Origin: Trichomonas vaginalis G3
Lineage: Eukaryota; Parabasalia; Trichomonadida; Trichomonadidae
Assembly (NCBI RefSeq): GCF_026262505.1
Contig: NC_067207.1
Coordinates: 33,572,082-33,636,081, forward strand
Direction: 5' to 3'
DNA length: 64,000 nucleotides
The position numbers were made by a program, and so were the translations under genes. Shown here piece by piece: positions 60,401 through 64,000 of the stretch (position 1 is its first letter; each line of letters opens with the position of its first letter). The notes beneath the pieces are model-generated. The model was given only the letters and a program-made list of their open reading frames with translations. It did no database searches and was not told the origin of the DNA.

Positions 60401-62649
60401 TCTTCAAATTCTTTCTTAATTTCATTTTCTTCTTCTTTTTGGAAACTATCATCATGTTTATCTTCATCTGAAAATTCTTCTTTTTCTTCATCTTCTTTTT
60501 GTGAATTTTCATCTTGTTTTTGTAAAATATTTGACAAATTTTCTTGGATTTCTTTCTTTATTTGAATTTCTTCTTCTTTTTCTGGATTTTCTTCTTCAGG
60601 TTTTTGTGAATTTTCATTTTGTTTTTCTTCTTCTTTTTCTAAAACAGAAGAATTTTCATTATCTTTCTCTTTCTCCAAAATATTTGTCAATTTTTCTTCA
60701 ATATTCTGTTTCTTTTCTTCAATTTCTTTCTTTATTTCATTTTCTTCCAAATTCTGTGAATTTTCATCTTTATCTTTTTGTGAATTTTCTTCAAATTTTT
60801 CTTCGTCTTTTTGTAAATTTTCATTTTGTTTTTCTTCTTGTTTTTCTAAAACAGATGAATTTTCATCATTTTGTTTTTCTTCATTTTTATTTTGTGAATT
60901 TTCTTCTTCTTTTTCTTCCAAATGCTGCAAATTTTCATCATTTTGTTTTTCTTCTTTATTTTCTTCTTTTTGTAAAATATTTGACAAATTTTGTTGAATT
61001 TCTTTTTTAATTTCAATTTCTTTTTGAGGATTTTCATTTTTAGCTTGATTTTGTTTGTTTTCATCGAGAGAAGGAGATTCAGTGTTGTAAGAGTTTTCAT
61101 CATTTGGAAGTAAGTTGGAATCAGCCAAGTGGTTGATTCCTTTTCCTCTGTTTGCAATTGCTTCAGGAATTTTATTAATTTTCTCATTGAAATATCTGTG
61201 CAAACTCAACATTGGTTTCTTTGCATTTATTTCTTCATTTTCACTTTCATCAACATCGAAATGAACTTCTTTTGTATCATTTTCATTTGAAACAAATTCA
61301 CAATCACTTCCACACATCGCAATCATTGACATGTTTGAGTCACATCCTGATTTCATGTCTTCATCACTCGTCATCTTCACACTCGACCATTCTTTCTGTA
61401 TCCTGTTGAATTTGTTCAATGAATTCATGTCTAATTTCGTCTTTTTGATTTTTGGCAAATTTGACTTTTTGTTTTCTTTCTTAAGCGAAAACATTTTGTG
61501 TGATAAGTCAACATTAGGACCCCATATGTTCTTGTTCAATTCCCCTGTTTGTAAATTAGGTTTCGGTTTGGTCGTGTCACGTTTTGTGACAAAAACGGTT
61601 TGTTCTCTCAAAGATTGAATAGGAGCGATTAAATTCGGCAATAAAGGGTCAATTTGGACCTTTTCTTCTGTTGATTTCAAGTCACTGTAAGCTCCATTGA
61701 ATCTTTGTATTCCTGTTTCTTCTTCTTGACTTCTTTCTCTTGAAGTTTTTTTCAAAGTTTTTTCTCTGTTTTTGTTTTGATTCAATTTTTGTTGTTTTTC
61801 TTTTTCTTTCTTCATTTGTGTCTCGTATGTTTCTCTTAGACTCTTTCTGTTCTCAAGGAAAACGATTTCTTCTTTGTTTTGTTTGTGAATTAACTGTTTT
61901 TTCATGTTAATGTAGTCATAGTTCATTTGGTTTTGTGCTCTGATGACTTCTTGTTGTTCCATGTATTCGATTTCTTTCGATTTTTGTTTGGCCGTCGTAT
62001 ATTGTTTTGTTAAAATTAATTGTTGGTAAATATACTTCTGTTGGAGCAGTTCTGGTGAACATTTCCTGTATTTTGAGGGCATCTCTTCAGACCAGATACG
62101 TTCAAAATCACTATTTTCTTTCTCATGCTTTTGTTTTAAGACTTGATAATATTTATTTGTTTCTTCATCGAATTTCTTAAGTGTATCATCGAAATTTGGT
62201 GTGTTTTGCTTATTTGTATCATCCTCGAAATCATCTTGGAATGAATCTTTTGATCTTGCGGAATTTAATATTTTTCTTTTTTGATTTTCTGTTTTTGCTT
62301 TAGATTTTAGTAATGCTGCTTTTTCTGCACTATCTAAATCTTTATTTCGAGCACATGTTTGTGAGTATTGATTTAAATAAAGAGGTAAAATATCTAAAGT
62401 TTCGTTGTCAATTTTGTCGTAATTTTCACCTGACTCTAGTATATCTTGTGCTTCAATACAGTGTTTATCCGTTAATAATGAGATGTTTTTCGTATCAGAT
62501 CTGACGGATCTTGAAGAATTTTGGTTAAGCAATGTTTTCGGAGGGATAACTCGCTGTGTTGGTTTAGTTTCCTTTCTAGAAGAATGTTGCGTATCTTGTG
62601 ATTGCTTAACAGGATAAGCCCATGGTTTAATCAATGAGCTTTTCCTCAT
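57466..62649 (-). pseudogene. giant Glu/Asn/Lys-rich coiled-coil host gene split by an in-frame TAA
   Basis: ATG 62649 opens 1382 codons to TAA at 58501-58503. The same frame continues for about 345 more codons to 57466 with the same composition. Residues 1-520 are less biased and have several predicted helices. From about 540 the protein is a long charged coiled coil with repeats such as SNILxKEE and SSVLxKD. From about 1130, across the stop, there is a repeat of about 40 residues of the form EQxKFxxDF. No motor or membrane domain. Likely cytoskeletal or scaffold. The first 1382 residues may still be functional. Confidence 0.6.
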
Positions 62650-63017
62650 TCTTTAGAAAACGTGCACAAAATTTTGTAAAGATTTCAAAATCTACTGACT
62701 TGGTTTTATAATTTTGGTAAAAAAGATAACATAAATATCGTGTTGTGATCTGTTTTCATTGCAAATTTAAGTGAATTTGATAGAATTCAAGAAATATATT
62801 TTAGAATCTGACAGCAAAGATACCATAATTATACCATCTTCTGTACTTACCCAATAAAATATTATAACCCTAAGCAATAGCGGTTAAATTAATCATGAAG
62901 ATGAATTCGCAGAAATTTCGATCAATATCAAGGGAGTGACAGCATGATTACAAGAAATATGTATGTTTGATTCACATTAGGATATATTTAAAAGATATTA
63001 TTAGAAAAAGTAATTTT
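62650..63017. other. host intergenic DNA, no gene seen
   Basis: AT-rich, with no open frame of note. Confidence 0.5.
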
Positions 63018-63944
63018 TTATCTCGCTATTTTCATAAGATTGAGCAAAACTTTTATGTACTTGAACTTTTTTCGTTTAGTGATAATATCCGATGAACAAC
63101 AATTGCATGGTTTAAAACGAGTAAAACCAATTTGAAATTCATCAGTAGAAGAAGACTGTGTGTTTAAATTAGGGTAAGATCCTTTGATTTCAATTGAGCT
63201 ATGAACTATGTTTATTGAATAACCCTCATCAATCTCAAATGTATTTGGGGCGTTATTATCTTTAAAAATAGAATCCTCTATTAATAAATCATTGTTTTTT
63301 GTAGATATTAAGATATCTCCCAATGTATTATTCAATATATTAGTCTTGTTCACCGAAAATTCTTGATTTCCGTCAAAAGATATGCAATAATAACTGGTTG
63401 CTTTGTTGTTAAATAATGTTGTGTATGAACTATACCCTGGAGCGTTTGTTTGAAGGACGCAGAAACCGCAATTCTGTTGAGTTTTAGAATTTGAAGCATT
63501 TGCATTTTTTATTAAAACTTCGCCATTACTAAAATATAGTGTCGAAAGACCTGAAGTTAATGTTGCTTATGAACTTAAAAAAGAAGAAAGATAAAAATAA
63601 TTTTTGTATTGAGTTGTGCTTGATTGTGTTTTTGTATATGAATGGTGTCCATGGCTCATTGTACTACAATTGTATGCGCAAATTTTATTCTGAATGACAT
63701 TCAAATTAGCTTTAATATATATGTTTGCACCATTACCCATACTTCCGTCTGAATTTCTAGAATTTTGCTTATTAGAATGGAGTAATGATGATTCGATAAG
63801 AATTTTAATTGATGTTTCTTCATTATTATAGAAATCGATTAATCTTGAATTTTCTACTGATGTAACTTCACAAATGTAATAGTTATGATAGTCAGCGAAG
63901 TTTCCTGTTGAATAACTATCATTTGTTCCTTCATTAATTAACAT
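63018..63944 (-). pseudogene. broken surface-protein-like gene (parallel beta-helix type), in-frame TAA
   Basis: ATG 63944 lies 16 bases after a TCATTTT initiator. The frame is open to TAA at 63567-63569 and then continues in the same frame to 63018. The sequence has short beta-helix-like rungs with Asn, Ser, Cys and Gly (IYIKANLNVIQNKICAYNCS, NNDLLIEDSIFKDNNAPNTF), as in the large Pmp-like surface proteins of Trichomonas. A full member would be far longer and have a membrane anchor, so this looks like a truncated and stopped copy. Family assignment is tentative. Confidence 0.5.
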
Positions 63945-64000
63945 TCTAATCTCAAAATGATGTAATAATGATGGAGATAGAGCAGAGATGCATTGATAAA

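Noticed and set aside
15454-63569. Reassigned stop codons (alternative genetic code), suggested by frames open past TAG, TGA and TAA
   Set aside because: All three stop types are involved, intact genes end normally on them, and neighbouring genes are frameshifted, so nonsense decay is simpler.

Overview
Origin. The window looks like nuclear DNA of a trichomonad protist, most likely Trichomonas vaginalis or a close relative. It is AT-rich, its host genes lack introns, and several host starts sit just downstream of a TCA-type initiator. The DNA is packed with virus-like Maverick/Polinton elements and carries a Tvmar1-type mariner. The species call is inference from these features.

Layout. (1) 1-about 18970: element A, a Maverick entering from the left edge. 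Its first 6 kb are badly decayed (B-family DNA polymerase, HNH nuclease, several unknown genes). Then come satellite arrays around an accessory gene, and then a morphogenesis and replication block: packaging ATPase, SF3 helicase remnant, a penton-like protein, major capsid protein, and a very large coiled-coil protein with two in-frame stops. (2) 19014-32125: host DNA with four modest unknown genes and long gene-poor stretches full of inverted-repeat elements. The most striking is a 1.8 kb element at 20859-22664 whose core is about 14 back-to-back hairpins. (3) 32126-34018: an MdaB/flavodoxin-type quinone reductase gene split by a mariner. (4) 34214-55912: element B, a complete 21.7 kb Maverick with about 0.73 kb terminal inverted repeats and a 5-6 bp target duplication. 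It carries a packaging ATPase, penton-like protein, phage-type tail-collar fibre, integrase, KilA-N proteins, AEP primase fused to SF3 helicase, HNH nuclease and major capsid protein, but no recognisable B-family polymerase. (5) 55913-64000: host genes: a propeller-like protein whose 3' end now lies in element B, a giant Glu/Asn-rich coiled-coil protein split by an in-frame stop, and a broken beta-helix surface-protein-like gene.

How the parts relate. A and B share virion modules (ATPase, capsid, penton-like protein, a CCG-motif protein) at low identity. They also share nearly identical accessory genes set between palindromic intergenic blocks, which suggests recent cassette exchange. Most core genes of both carry frameshifts, so neither copy looks autonomous.

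Main novelties: the hairpin-array element, whose repeat units differ in both arms of each stem; a family of small GC-rich double hairpins in element B, one of which is an exact 24-nt in-frame insertion relative to the copy in element A; a phage tail-collar fibre in a eukaryotic Maverick; and a TIR-encoded protein resembling the C-terminal domain of the element's HNH nuclease.
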